Source: Dirofilaria immitis (Eukaryota > Nematoda > Chromadorea > Rhabditida > Onchocercidae). Taken from it: 64,000 nucleotides of DNA. Each line of letters opens with the position of its first letter. Position 1 is the stretch's first letter. Position numbers and translations under genes: made by a program. This document shows positions 1-12,800 of this stretch, in pieces. The stretch lies in assembly GCA_024305405.1 (NCBI GenBank), contig JAKNDB010000109.1, positions 6,572,001 through 6,636,000 on the forward strand, given 5' to 3'. The notes beneath the pieces are model-generated. The model saw only the letters and a program-made list of their open reading frames with translations. It did not search any database and was not told the DNA's origin.

Positions 1-3000
1 CGATCACCAAAATTACCCATTCCCGGAATCACATAGTATAGTTCATTGATACGCTGATCTATTGCAGTTGTTAGTAAATTAACCTGAAAAACCAATATAT
101 ATATGACCACTACCACAAATAACAATTCTTGGTTAATGATAATACATGCTGATAACGTACTTTAGGAAATGCGTAAGCAAGTGAATGTACACCAGTTCCG
201 GCCATAAGCAGCGATAACAACAGAATATTTTCTTCAAGCACATCATGATCCAGCAGTACACGAATAGCCATCATTGCCGCTGCACCTGCAAGGATGCGCA
301 CTATATTGTTAACGCTGTTGCAAAACCAAACCTAAATATCTTAGACGATTCTAAGCAAGAATTAGGAATACTGCTAATTCCGATACAGTATTATATTTGT
401 GTGGAATTTTAGACAGGTTAGGAAGGTTATTATCCAGCTTATAAATTCAAATACAAATTTGATTCAATATTGCAGTTTTACATTTACATGAAAATATATA
501 TCTAACTAAGAAATAAATTTAGAAAACAGAACGGCTGTGCTGGATGTATAGGACATCCCATCAGAAACTGGGTCTTGACAATTCCCATATAGCTCTGAGG
601 TAACAATGTAATATAGAATTTTCGATACTGCTTCCAAAATGTAATAATGAGAATCGAAAAAACCTGTAGCGACGGTAGCATCCATCAACAAAACTTTATA
701 TCGATGAATATTCTTCGGCAAGCGCAAATAGAATAATTCTGGTTCCATGGTTTTTTCATTGGTTTGTATCAAAATTTTGCCCATTTTGCAATCTTTCACA
801 ACAGCTCTTAACGCATGTTCCATTGTTTCGCCCGCACGCATGATTGTAACACCGCATATCTGTGCTGTATTTCTTTTACCAACAAATCTGCAGATACAAA
901 TATGATTCTATAATTCATAGAGATTTCTTCACTATAAATCAAATTTTATAATAATTTCACAACGTAAGAAATTCAGCCAATATATACTTTTCCATAGTCG
1001 GCGTGGTAACTGTAGCATCAGCAAATGGCATAAAATTCATGGCATTTTCGATCAGTATTCGCATGAGTCGATCAGAATAAAAATTGAATTCATCCCTGCA
1101 GACTGGAAAAATAAGGGAAGCCTCATTTCTGCTTCCTAAGAATTAATTAAGTAATGTTCAAATGTAAAGTCCTCGAACTCCTGAAAATTATATAACTGAC
1201 AAAACCACCTTGGAGTCTTGCGATCCCTTATAAATGTGTGCAAGCCACGAACTTGTGGTGTTTGTGGTACAACTGTTAAAGTACGTGGCAATTGTAACGG
1301 CAAATGTTTTTGTACCATACCTGCACGTTGAGAATAAGGGTTCTTCGATGCATCATAACCTTAAAGTTTAATCGGACATTGTGAGAATGTATAACATTTG
1401 CCTTCACTGTGAAGAAATTTGATTTCAGCGAAATGCAAAGGAAGGTGGAATTCAAATGATTATTTACCTCTTTCAGCAAGTTGAGTTTTCACTTGTTTAA
1501 CAATGAGATCGATGGCTACTTCATTTTCGCCACCTCGCGGTACAATAATATCTGCAATCTTCATGCCGGGTGCTATAAACGTATCAAAGGCCGGCTTTAC
1601 AAATCGCAAATACTGGGTTAAAACACCTTCGAGATCTCGTCCACGATCCTGAATGTCTCTTTCCAGTCTTCGTGCTAGCCGTGTATCTGGATCCGTATCC
1701 ACAAATACCTCAAAACTGTCAGTGAAAACACATGTTTTTAACCCTTTCCCCTTTTTTATAAAAAAAAAGAAACATATGTGTTTAATCAACCATACTTTCA
1801 TATCCATTAAATCAACCAATTCCTTATTGTGAAACGCTAAAATGCCCTCAAAAATGAGTACATCGGCACCATACATTAATTTCGGCTGCTTATCACGTCG
1901 GTGAGTAGTGAAATCGTAAACTGGAACCTATAAAGGACTATCTCAAAATCTCGGAGATATTTACTAATTTTGGATCTTCTAAAACTTTAAAATAACACAC
2001 CTCAACATTTTTACCATCCCGAAGACGCCGAACAGTTTCGCACATTAAATCAAAATCAAACGCTTGTGGATGATCGAAATTATATTCATTTTTGGCTGCC
2101 AGATGATGCTGTTCCTCTGTCAGCACCTTTAACAATTTAGCTGAAGTACAAAACTTAAATAACTTTAAAACATCTTAAAAGATTTGCTAACTACTACTCA
2201 AAAGTCAACGGCAAATTCGAAGGATAAAAATTTGATTCAGAAAAAGTACTTTGTAAAAGAATCCATGGATAAAACAGTAACCCAAGGCATTTCCAATCGT
2301 TCAATTATTCGTCTGGCAACAGTAGTTTTACCGGACGCTGAACCGCCACAGATGCCGACTACGTATGGTTGTTTCAAAATTTTTCCTTCCCGGTCATACC
2401 AAGGTGGACGCCCTTTCGTATATATACGCTGTAATTTATCCAAAAGTGACGGCCGTAGCAATAAAAACTTCACTAGATTTAACAAAACAGAAAACAGGAA
2501 TAGGAATAATTAATTACTTAACTCTTTAATAAGTAGTTTATAACAACCAATAATCAGATGAACGAAATAAATGAGGAGAATTAGAAAACTCAGTGAATAA
2601 AAAGAGTACAGACAATATTATAAAAATTTCTTACACGCCCACTTTCTGTTGTGATAAGGTGATCTTCGGATTTTGAGCCCGAAATAGTACGCATACAGCG
2701 ATGTAGAGGAAGAGATGGAGCTGTAGAACCACTAAAAGTTTCAGCAGTAAATATAAAAAAGGTAAAAAGATAGACGGATGCTATTGAATAATATAAAGTG
2801 CCGATTAGATGTTGGAAAAGGCAAAATAGTTGTAAAAATCAATATTTTATATCCTAATGTGTGTATTACGTGAATGTAGGCACAAAAAAACGTGAAGCAT
2901 AACATAAATCATGAGACACGGAAATATAAAATGAAGTTAAACTCCTAAAACTATGCCTTCTGTCGTAACTGCCAACAATACTGCAAGAATGCATAGAACG

Positions 3001-3105
3001 AAAACAATACCTATTGTTAATGTCACTATGTAGCGTTGTTGAACCAATGGAAGCATCTGGTAGTGAGCCGGCAATTGTTACACGACGTTCTACGTGCTCA
3101 CGCAT
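1..3105 (-). CDS. UCKL1: Uridine-cytidine kinase-like 1 (uridine kinase + UPRT-like domains), 3' end outside window
   Basis: Eleven exons on the minus strand: 3105-3011, 2731-2637, 2472-2250, 2126-2001, 1927-1796, 1708-1468, 1320-1209, 1095-988, 887-664, 285-161 and 83-1. They give about 520 codons, and the gene runs off the left edge close to its C-terminus. In the family this enzyme phosphorylates uridine/cytidine for pyrimidine salvage. Visible motifs: GRPPWY followed by P-loop GGSASGKTT (exon 3), FNFDHP-like [13 protein letters not shown] region (exon 4, read as [13 protein letters not shown]), [16 protein letters not shown] and [11 protein letters not shown] (exon 6), then the UPRT-like half with [28 protein letters not shown] and [15 protein letters not shown]. 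The start ATG at 3103-3105 opens an exon with a good donor. The 2250/2126 junction is one base out of phase (expected K-V-L-T), so either a base is missing or the splice differs. Domain order and length match UCKL1 rather than plain UCK1/2. Confidence 0.93.
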
Positions 3106-3847
3106 TTCGTTTCAATCCGAAAATTTTAACTTGCCCCTGTGAAATAACAAAGACTGAGTCAGTCTTAATGCATCAAACTGGTGCCAAGAATGTCTGCATT
3201 CAACGATGCAAAAATATATCAACGAGTGCCTGCAAGTCGAATTTCAAATTATAACAAAAAATTCGAAATATTCAGGAGAAAAGAGGGAAAGACTTGCTCT
3301 TTTATCTTACGTGAGAAGTAAAAAGAATCTGTTAAACATACGAAATGAATGTTTATTCAGAGGATTGCTAACTGATGTAGTACAACTCAAATAAAAATCA
3401 AATACCAAAACGAAAATAGTGTGAGGAGTTGTGGTAAGTAGAGTAAACGAAAGACGATAGAACAATGCATACACTACTTTAGACAAAAAAAACTTGGTTA
3501 TGCAGTACGGTCAGATACCAAAATATAGGCCAATTATAGATATGAGTCACTCAGTGACAGAAACGCGATGACACCTGAGACGAAGTAAATATCTGGAAGA
3601 GTTCAACATACTGATGACATTTCCTACGCAACAAACTGCGTCGGTTGCATGCAATCCCTCCAAAGACATCGACCGTCTGAAGAAGAAAAAAATGAGCACG
3701 CGGGCTATTTTCTTATGGTGCCTGTATTGTTATTGTGATGGATTAGATGCTCCATTAGTCGTCAGCATACTGAGTCAATCATTAGACAGGGAATGAGGGA
3801 AGACGCTTAAATTTGTTTCATAATTGATTAAGTAGAAAAGCTATTAG

Positions 3848-3885
3848 TCATATAGCTACAGGTAAATCATATAGCTACAGGTAAG
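3848..3885. repeat. Two-copy 19-bp tandem duplication
   Basis: Copies 3848-3866 and 3867-3885 differ only in the last base; each contains the core ATATAGCTACAGGTAA. It lies in intergenic DNA upstream of UCKL1. No function is evident. Confidence 0.85.
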
Positions 3886-5697
3886 AATTATGTTGTAGAC
3901 TTCCCGCCGAAGACAAACGAGTTGTAACAATTTGTTTATCGACTGCATTCGAGCAGTACAACTAAAGCCTTGAAGCGAAAATCTAGGTATGGTAGCTAGA
4001 AAATTCAAACAAAGAAGATATGTTAAACGACTGGTTGAAGACATTTGATTAGGGGATGTATTATAGGAAAAAAATCGATGAAGAATACCTTGACTGCAGA
4101 GCTAGGCAGGAAGAGAAGAATGAGAGAGTAGATAGGTAACTCTCTCCAAATTTTAACTTCTCAAGTCCTTCCAATAAAATTTTAGTGGAAGCAATGCTTT
4201 TCAAATATAAAAACTCAAGCATGAAAGGTTTGTCGAGCAGACTGATATCAGGACGAGATTCTAGATAACATACCTGTTATTTATTCAACGATTCTTGTTT
4301 ATAAAGCCTTATTTAATTTGAACGAAAATTTTAGTTTAGTAATACTGAAGATCGATATCTAAACCTAAGGATAAACTGTTAAATTCGATTTTTAAGTTTT
4401 TGTAACAGCTTATGGGGATGACTAACAATTCTCTTGCTGGAAAAGGTCATCATCTAGATATTGGAGATGTAAACTATAAATGTCTATAAATCACAGCATT
4501 TTAATGAACACTTGATCGCGCACGTAATCTGTCTTTCAAAAATCAATACAAGAAAGCAAGAAATTACGCAAAAATGTTAGAAATGATGCAAATTACAAAT
4601 GCAAAGGAATACAGTGTCAACGAGACAAGCTAAACTTTGATCTCTTAAGCGTTGTAGAAGGGAAAACAAGGTGGAAGTTTCTGTGCAGAATGAGAGAATG
4701 ATGAACATTAAAGGCAACAGTCAGTATAACTTGTTGTATACTGAATGACAGTAATTAGCAAGAGCGCACAATAAATAGATGAAAGAATGCAAACAAAACC
4801 AACCAACCATTCAAGATGTGCCACGAAATTTCCTCTTTTGTTGTTGTTGAGAATTCTTTTTGACCTTAGAGATCAAGTGAGTCTCAAGCCTCTCATAGAG
4901 AAATTTTGATGAAAAATCATTCTTACTTTTCAAGCAACCACTTAAATTTCATTTTTCAGTAAATCCATTTTCAGTAAAATTTCTTAATATTTGAAATTCA
5001 AAATTTATGCGGTTTATGTGAAATGAAATGAATTTTTCAAATTTACCCATTTCCATATCTCGACATTTTTTTAGATTTGTTGAGAATTTAGAAGAAATGA
5101 ATTTCAAAATTAAAACATAAAACAAATGTGTTAGCTTCTCCTGGCTTATTAATCAGATCGAATGACCGCGCAACGTCCCCCGATCCACTCATTTCAAGCA
5201 CATTTTTTATAAGTAGAATTAAGCTAAACTTCCAGCCAAAAAACTTTAAAGTCCAGATTCCATCTTACCGTTCAGTAATCCTATTTTGACCAAATTCTGA
5301 AAAACAGAGAATCCACGATTGGTGACCTATTGAGAAATTTATATAAGCACATTTGCTTTTCATGTCAAAACTACCATCGTCTAAGAATTTCTTGTCACTC
5401 AATATTCGCTATCCTATTTCTTTTCAACTTAAACCTGCAGCACCGCATTCAAGCATGATTTTACTATTGACATTCAGAAAATATTAGATCCATATATTTC
5501 TGAAATTGCCCTAATTTCTTCGATTCGTTCATCAACTATCCAGTGCGTGTGAAATTCCTGCTCTTCAACTATATGAGCAAAGTACAAGATACTGGATCTT
5601 GCAATCTCCTAATTCGTCTCCGCGGCATCTCGGAACATAATTATGAATCCACAAGTTTTTTGGAAAAATAAGTAGAATTTCTACAACAATGTGCTCA

Positions 5698-5815
5698 GAA
5701 TTTTTTTAGCTCACTATTAAACTGATCTTCATTACCAATTTCGAAATTTTTTTTTAGTTTTTTTGCAAAATTTTAGTTCACTGTTAAGCTGACCTTCCAT
5801 TACCAATTTCCAATG
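5698..5815. repeat. Degenerate direct duplication in intergenic DNA
   Basis: Two imperfect copies of a block ending CATTACCAATTTC (about 5698-5745 and 5768-5813) are separated by a T-rich spacer. Both have the order AGYTCACTRTTAARCTGA followed by CTTCATTACC or CCTTCCATTACC. It looks like an old local duplication. Confidence 0.6.
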
Positions 5816-6848
5816 CAAGTGTTCTCTTTTTAAATAAATGAGATTCAACACAGCATCCCATGAGAGAATAGTGTAGTAATAACCAGAAACTAAACGAGCC
5901 AAAATATCCACTTATTTGCTACCACAAAAATACAACGCAAGATCGTTGGAAAGTAACTTTTTTTTTATATGTAAAGAATCCAGATTATCGAGCAGGTTTG
6001 GTTTTGGTAGAACGCAGGGTATCATTTGAAATTGTCTATTTTTTGCAAGCCTAGACTTTTTATTAATGTATATAAGATATTCATAAGTGGAACATTATGA
6101 ATACTAGGAAAGTAAGTAAATACGATACAACTTAGCAAATCAAATTTGTTTCGAAAGTGAAATTTGTATGAGGATCCATGAATTAAGAGGTCTGTTTATT
6201 TTTGTTTCTTGAAATGACTAATTTTTTTCGGTTGCTATCAAAACATTTATTTTCAACTAATAAAACCCACTTTACAAGCGTTCCTGGCTTATTTCGAAAT
6301 TCATAATAAAGTGCACAATAGCGAAACATACGAACATAGACAGACATGGTTCCTCAAATCTAAAATAAGTTGAAGCAATCTCTCTGCCCAAGATATTAGC
6401 CAAAATGAAATAGTTTTAATAATGGTTTGCTTGTAAGAGTGAATTTCGAAGAAATATCCTTTTTCCAAAAATTGAAAATTAATCATAAAAACTTAATATA
6501 AATAGCTATCTGAGCAGGAGGATTATTCGAAAGCATCCTTTTAAAGGTTACAAAAGTACACTAAAACAATTTAATACATGATTAAAGTTAGAATAAATGA
6601 ATTTTACTGTATCAATTGTGTGTAACTGTACAAAGCGCTTTATAGAAGTATAACAAATAACTTCGCGAACAAAAACTTTGAGGTGGTTTACACTATAAGA
6701 AATACAAACCTGGCAGATTCTATAAATTGTAAAAACCCGTAAAAATGATGAAGCGAAATGAAAAAGAGCGCTGAACACTAAAGATATGACCGGAAGAAAC
6801 GAATGTGGCAGTTAAATTTCCTAATTTTCTTTTTCATTTGAAATGCTT

Positions 6849-6878
6849 CTATGCCCAAATACCTTCGGCGTCATCTTC
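6849..6878 (-). CDS. elks-1: 30-nt terminal micro-exon of ELKS encoding the PDZ-ligand tail
   Basis: A TTTCTTATAG acceptor is followed by 30 nt that read EDDAEGIWA and TAG. The preceding exon ends ...LLQKIIY in phase 0 at 7184, directly before a GTATAAG donor, so the join is in frame. Vertebrate ERC proteins end in an acidic stretch plus GIWA, the ligand for the RIM PDZ domain. If the donor at 7183 is not used, the frame ends one residue later at the TAA at 7178-7180 with no GIWA. Confidence 0.88.
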   Translation of the reverse strand, partial: EDDAEGIWA

Positions 6879-9800
6879 CTATAAGAAATTCAAAAATTAA
6901 GACACATCATTAAAATGTAACGCAACAAAAGCTGTGCATTCGATGATATTTACTTTGCAAAAAAAGATCGAAAAGTTGATATTCCTCTAAAAACTCACTG
7001 TCAAAATAAAAGAGATCCTTTCCAACTAAGAGGTTAAGTTAGGATCATGGAAAAATCTTCACAAGAAAACATCGGAAAAATTAAACAAAGTTTATAAAAA
7101 TGAAAGATTTGTCATTGTTTAATATATTATAGTGCTAAATCACGTTGGACATGAGTGTTAACTTGACAAAAATGAGCTTATACATAGATGATTTTTTGCA
7201 AAAGAAGCCTAGCCTGATCAGTAATAACTTGTCGCGGTGCAGCAAGACTTGCTGAAACACTGATTGTTGCAGCTGCACTAAGACCGCCTTCTCTTGAGAG
7301 ATCGTTGGCTAAATATTTACAAAAACAGTAGGGTAAAAAATTCATATTTTCAAGGAGCATAAAGAATTCTCTATAAAATTTTTTTGAAATCCTAAACTCT
7401 ATTTTTTGGAAACATTATTTGCAATAATGATCGCTTACCTACACTTAAATTAGTAGAATTGAGAAGTTGAGAGCGACGTTCATTTTCTTCTTTCAGTTTT
7501 TCCATCAATTTATCTTTATGATGGCGTAGAGTCTCTATCTCTTCTCGGGGTCTCTCTCTGGATTGCTCCAGCAAGGCAATGTGAGCATCTTTTTCGGCAA
7601 TTGCTGCTACTAACGCTTCATGCCTATGAATTCGTCACAATTATAATAATATATAAATCTCGACTGAATTTAAATCACGACATTGTCTTTTACAAAACCC
7701 TCGAAAAAATCTAACTTTAGCTGCAGTAGTTGCTCGATATGCCTCCGTTTTTCAACTTCCAAAGAACGCAGTACTTCTTCGCGTTCATTACTTGTTGACT
7801 TTTTCACATGTCGTCGAAGTTCATTTAATTCACGGCGACATTCGGTTAACTTAAACTTGCTATATTTTGAAAAAGTTTCAAAATTAAAAGAAAACACGAT
7901 ATTCTTTGCTTTTCTAACATGAAAACATGAAAAATTTAAGTCCAATTAACTAAACAAAAATCACTTAAAAAGAACAAGAAAATAGTATTACACACCTGAG
8001 CAGCAAGTTGCTGACTAAGTTGTTTTTGTTGAGCCACATGAAGCTCTCTTTCAGCCGTTATACTTACTGACTCACGCAAAGCTTCTTCTAATTCCTCCAC
8101 TCTATAATATCAGAAAAAAAAATTCATCCTACTAAAAAATACGATTTCAGCCTTCAAGTCCAGGGAACGTAAAATAAAAAAGAAAGATGACATGAAAAAA
8201 ACAAACAGACCTAGACTTAAGAGATCCCTCAGTTGAAAGAGTAGAAAATTCAGGTCGAGTTTGACCAACCGTCGAAGCAGTATCACTTTTGTGGATATCT
8301 TCCAGTTTGCTAAAAAAATTGAAATTGACTTTCAGCTTGGAACTTATTCAAGTATATATCAAAATATTCTGCTCCAGCGAAACTGTAGGAATGAAAATAA
8401 TTGTAAAGATTGAACCAAAAGCATACCTTTGTAGCTGCTTGCAATGCGAAATTATTGAAGTTTTTCTTTCTCAAGTGTTTGCACCATTCGAAGGAGGGAT
8501 TCAATTTCTTTTCTCGCTTCAGCAAGCTAAAAATATATGGTCTGTTCGCCATTAAGCTGACCAATCGTCAACTTTCAAAAAAATTTTTTTAATTCTGATA
8601 TTAACAGTGCATTAAACACCATTTTAGGAAACTTGTGACTATAAACAGAAAAACTGCATAAAGAGAATGCATCTTGATTATAATATTCTAAACCATTTAC
8701 CTCTTCATCATTTGAAAGTTGCGGTGCACGATTTTTGCACTGCCGTTCTGCTGTTATCAATTCTCGATCCAAATCACCTATTTTTTCACTTTGTGATTCT
8801 AGCAGTATTTCTCTGAAATTATTAAATAATCGATTGTGAATAAATTATTTTCCTTTTCAGCAGTTAACAATCTGACTATCAAAAGATCAAAACAAAGAAC
8901 AAGAATTTTGATTCTTTTGATAAATTCATAAGTTATTGGCGAATAATTCTTCCTCCCAACATTAAGCTCAATATTTTCTTCTCAATATGTTGGCATGTTA
9001 CACGGATCCTACGCTGAAATGATATATATGAGGGATTATTGTGGCAATAATAATAAACTGGTAAAATCCAAATTTTATCTAAAAAGATGAACACTGTAAT
9101 AATAAGAAAGAAAAGTTACCGATCGGATAATTCTTTCTGCAAACTTTCAATTGTTGCTATTAATTGTCGATTTTCCGCTTGAAATGTTTCCAGCTGCTGC
9201 ACTTTTTCCTTCTCAGCATTGTGGCGTAGCTCATTAATTAGCGACTGCATTCTTATCTTCTCCCTGCAACTACTGGTTAAGCAAGCAGTAAAGAGAAACT
9301 GACAATGAATTCACGAGAATATTAAATAGCTAAGTTTTTTTCGTTTTTTAATTTAAAATTTAAAGCGGTGTTTTAGAATAATTAGGTTAGACTAAAACAG
9401 GAAAGCTATGTTACCTATTAGATTCATCAAGTTGCATTTGCAACTCTTCTTGTTTTTGCACGTCCGGATTCGTCAGAAGTTTTGCTTCACTTTTTCCAGC
9501 TCATTTTCCTTGTCGTGTAATAGGCTTTCCACAGTATCAATTCGTACCAACAACTGATTGATTTTTGCTCATAATTCTGTATGTAAATTTGTTAATACTT
9601 CCCTTGATTAAGCCTAAATTTGGTAATGTTTCCCCTGAATCTAATGGATAAATATTTAATCTAGTGCTCTAAAAATACACTACATCACTCTAACTTACGT
9701 CAGAAGAAATTATACTCACTCTATTGCTATCGCAAAGATCTGAAACTCGGTTCCTTTCGACTGTTAAATCTGCTTCTAATCGTTCAGAAATTTTCTCCTT

Positions 9801-12800
9801 TTGTTCTATTTGGATATTTTTGGTTTCCAGTTTAGCGCGCAATGCTTCGATCTGAAAATTTCCAACATTTCCCGCAAAGAAGTTTGGAAAAATGAAGTAA
9901 AGGTTGTATTCCAATAAACTTGTTAAACTATTAAAAAAAATTAAAACACACATTAGTGCCACTTACGTCAGATTGCAACAGCGTTGCATGTTTTTCCTTT
10001 GCTGCTGATGATTCACGGAAAACTTCAACACGTTTCCTAAGATCTTCAATAGCTTCCGTTGCAGATTGCAATCGTGTCTGTACTGCAGAGAGTTCAGCTA
10101 TCCTGCGAAATAAAAATCGGAAATGCATATTGAAGAAAAAGAGCTTTCCGATATTATTAATAAGACAAAACTTTCGGTCCCTACAGAAAGCTAACTTTTG
10201 TGCCAGTTCCAATTCACTCCGCTCCATTTTCATACGAAGTGTATTAATCTCATGAGGTGTTATAGTTTTATCAGTAAAATCGCGAGGAAGTTGTGCTCGT
10301 TCTGATCGCAACATCGCAATTTCATCTTCTAAATCTGCTATTCGCTGGTCCTAAAATCAAAACCAAGTGTTTTCTAAACAATAACTCTCATCTGAATAAT
10401 TACGGCAATAGTGATGTAACAAGAAAATTGTCTAAAAAAATGTGCACCTTAGCAGCCTGAGACGGTGAAATTGGTAGCTGAGAAAAATGTCGTTCCATCG
10501 ATCTAATCTGCTCTTCTCGGATTTCAAGCAACGATTCTAACTGATTACATCTTGTTTCTAGATCAGCCATACGACTACTGCCATCATGATACGTAACTGC
10601 ATTTGTGCGCTCCATAAGAAGTCTAATTGTTTCATCCTTTTCAGCCAGCTCACATCGGCAGTTTTCAAGTTCTGTTTCCAACTCGAAAACTTGAAATCTA
10701 GATCCGTCCTGAGACCCGGCCTAAGAAATTATATCACCTATCAATGAAGACCGCAACATTAACTGGTGCAAACATACAAGACGGCACTAGTGAATGAAAA
10801 TGTCGCATAAAATTGTGTACAACGAAAGAACTTTGTTAACTTGTCTCTGCAACGCTGCAAGTTTTGCCGTTTCTTCCTTTCGTAACTGTCTTTCACGCTT
10901 CAATTCAGGACTCCAAAATGTTTTTATAGAACTCATAGTTGCATTCAATTTCTGCATAGCCATTTCGTAATCTTGCTTCAAGAGGTTATAAGCGCGAGAA
11001 AATTGTGTATCCGGTGACCCGTAAGCGTCACCACTATATGAGTAGGTACTGAAACAACTTCAAATCACGGTTACAACTTTAAAAAGAAAAAATGAGACAA
11101 GTCACTGAAACCGATACAAAAGGTCTATCCGGTCTATCCTAAAGTAATCAAAACATTATCTGCAAAGTAAACATACTTTACTGGCTGCTTCCAAAAAATG
11201 CATTTGTTGTTGTTGGATTGGATAACGATGGTCCAGAATACTGAGATGAAATTATATCCGTATTTGTTGTAGAAATGTTTAAAGGCAGCAACGATCGAGT
11301 TTCATTTGTTTCGTACTCATCTAACTGTATTCCGTCAAGAGATTTGTGCTGCCTGAATTGTTCAATACCAACAACTTAAAGTTAGAAAACACCCTTACTT
11401 ACGTACAAAAATCCATCTTAACGCTCGAGAAGTTAACTTGAATGAAAAAAAATCAGTTTGTTTATTTAAAACAAGTGAAGATATTAAACGTTATTTTTGG
11501 TGATAAGTTTATAATGTGCATAGGATGCAAAGAAAACAGATTGAAAAAATTTGTAAAACCCAGTAACGAGCAGAAGGAAACGCATATTATGGAAGACTTT
11601 TCAATAAACTATAAATTTATCGCAAAATCACAATCCAATTGCTCGTTATTCAATATGCATTCCTACTACGCTTTGAAAATACTGACTAAAACATGATAAT
11701 GATGACAAATTGGAACACACGAATAGCAAAATTCACTTCGGAATAATAGAATATATTAATATCAGGAAAAATCAGAGATCGGATATCACACAGTCATCTA
11801 GAATTTAGAATCAAAAATCATTCTATTAGTAACGATCATAACTATCATTACTATATGCATCAATGTGTAAATCAAGTGCCCCAAAAATTTCGGTTTTCCT
11901 TCTTTGATGAAAATTTTCCCACACTACTCTATGCGTAGATGCCGGAAGTATATATGGTGATTATTATCAAAACATATTCCTCTCGGCGAAAGCCGAAACA
12001 TATAATTAGTTGTACATAGATAGATACGATAAAAGGGTCAAATAGCGAGGCGGCGAGTATTGTAAACAAAGGAAAATCATGGTATACAAGAGACATTGAA
12101 GTTTAAATGGCGTGCCAAAGTTATAAGAGGTCGACAAGTTGAAAGGATAAAGATATTTTCTATCAAAGCACTCGGTTCAACAAAGTGAGATCAACCAATA
12201 AAGAGGCGACATGCCAAAGGATATACAAGGGAAGGATTTCAGAGTCGGTTTAGTTACCCAAGTTCGATCAGCAGTTCGGCAACAATAATTCGACAGTGAC
12301 TCAGGAGTAGTTACTCGACGACAATTAAAGCTCAATTCGACAGTTATTTAAGAGGAGTTATTTGATAGCAGCAGTTCGATGAACTGGAAGAACAGTTCGG
12401 AGGACAATTCGACGCAAGGAACTACAGTTCAAAGCCGAGAAACAGCAATAGTGAAACGAATGGAGAACGACAGATTAAAGGAAAAATACGACATCACAGT
12501 AAGCATTAAGACATTTGTTCGTATTTTTCGATTTGGCTTATTCGTATTCTTTGGTATTCTAGTGTATTATTTCGCATTTGACTCAGTCCATTGTATAATC
12601 GCGATATTATGTTTAACATCGTATAAATCCAAATAAACCTATTGTTCGCCTAGAAAAATCACAGTAGCCAAAAACGACCAATCTCTAGTTAGCAATTTCC
12701 AATCAATTTCAAATATAGAAAAGGATTCGCTCCTCCTATTCGAAAGAAAGGAATTTAAAAATATGGAACTTAAAAAACACCGGAGACATACCCGTGTTCA

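Larger units (their letters stand above)
3106..6848. other. Intergenic region between UCKL1 and ELKS
   Basis: No coding exon could be supported here; open frames are short and unlike known proteins. The right part is the likely ELKS 3'UTR and the left part the UCKL1 promoter side. It holds a 19-bp direct duplication (3848-3885), a degenerate duplicated block (5698-5815) and several T-rich runs. Confidence 0.6.

Noticed and set aside
2184..2513. 109-codon plus-strand open frame
   Set aside because: It is antisense to the UCKL1 P-loop exon, whose minus-strand translation matches the family exactly.
12379..12636. 85-codon plus-strand frame in the ELKS intron
   Set aside because: It has a single hydrophobic stretch, no homology I know and lies in a repeat-like island. 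It is kept only as part of the possible retroelement relic.
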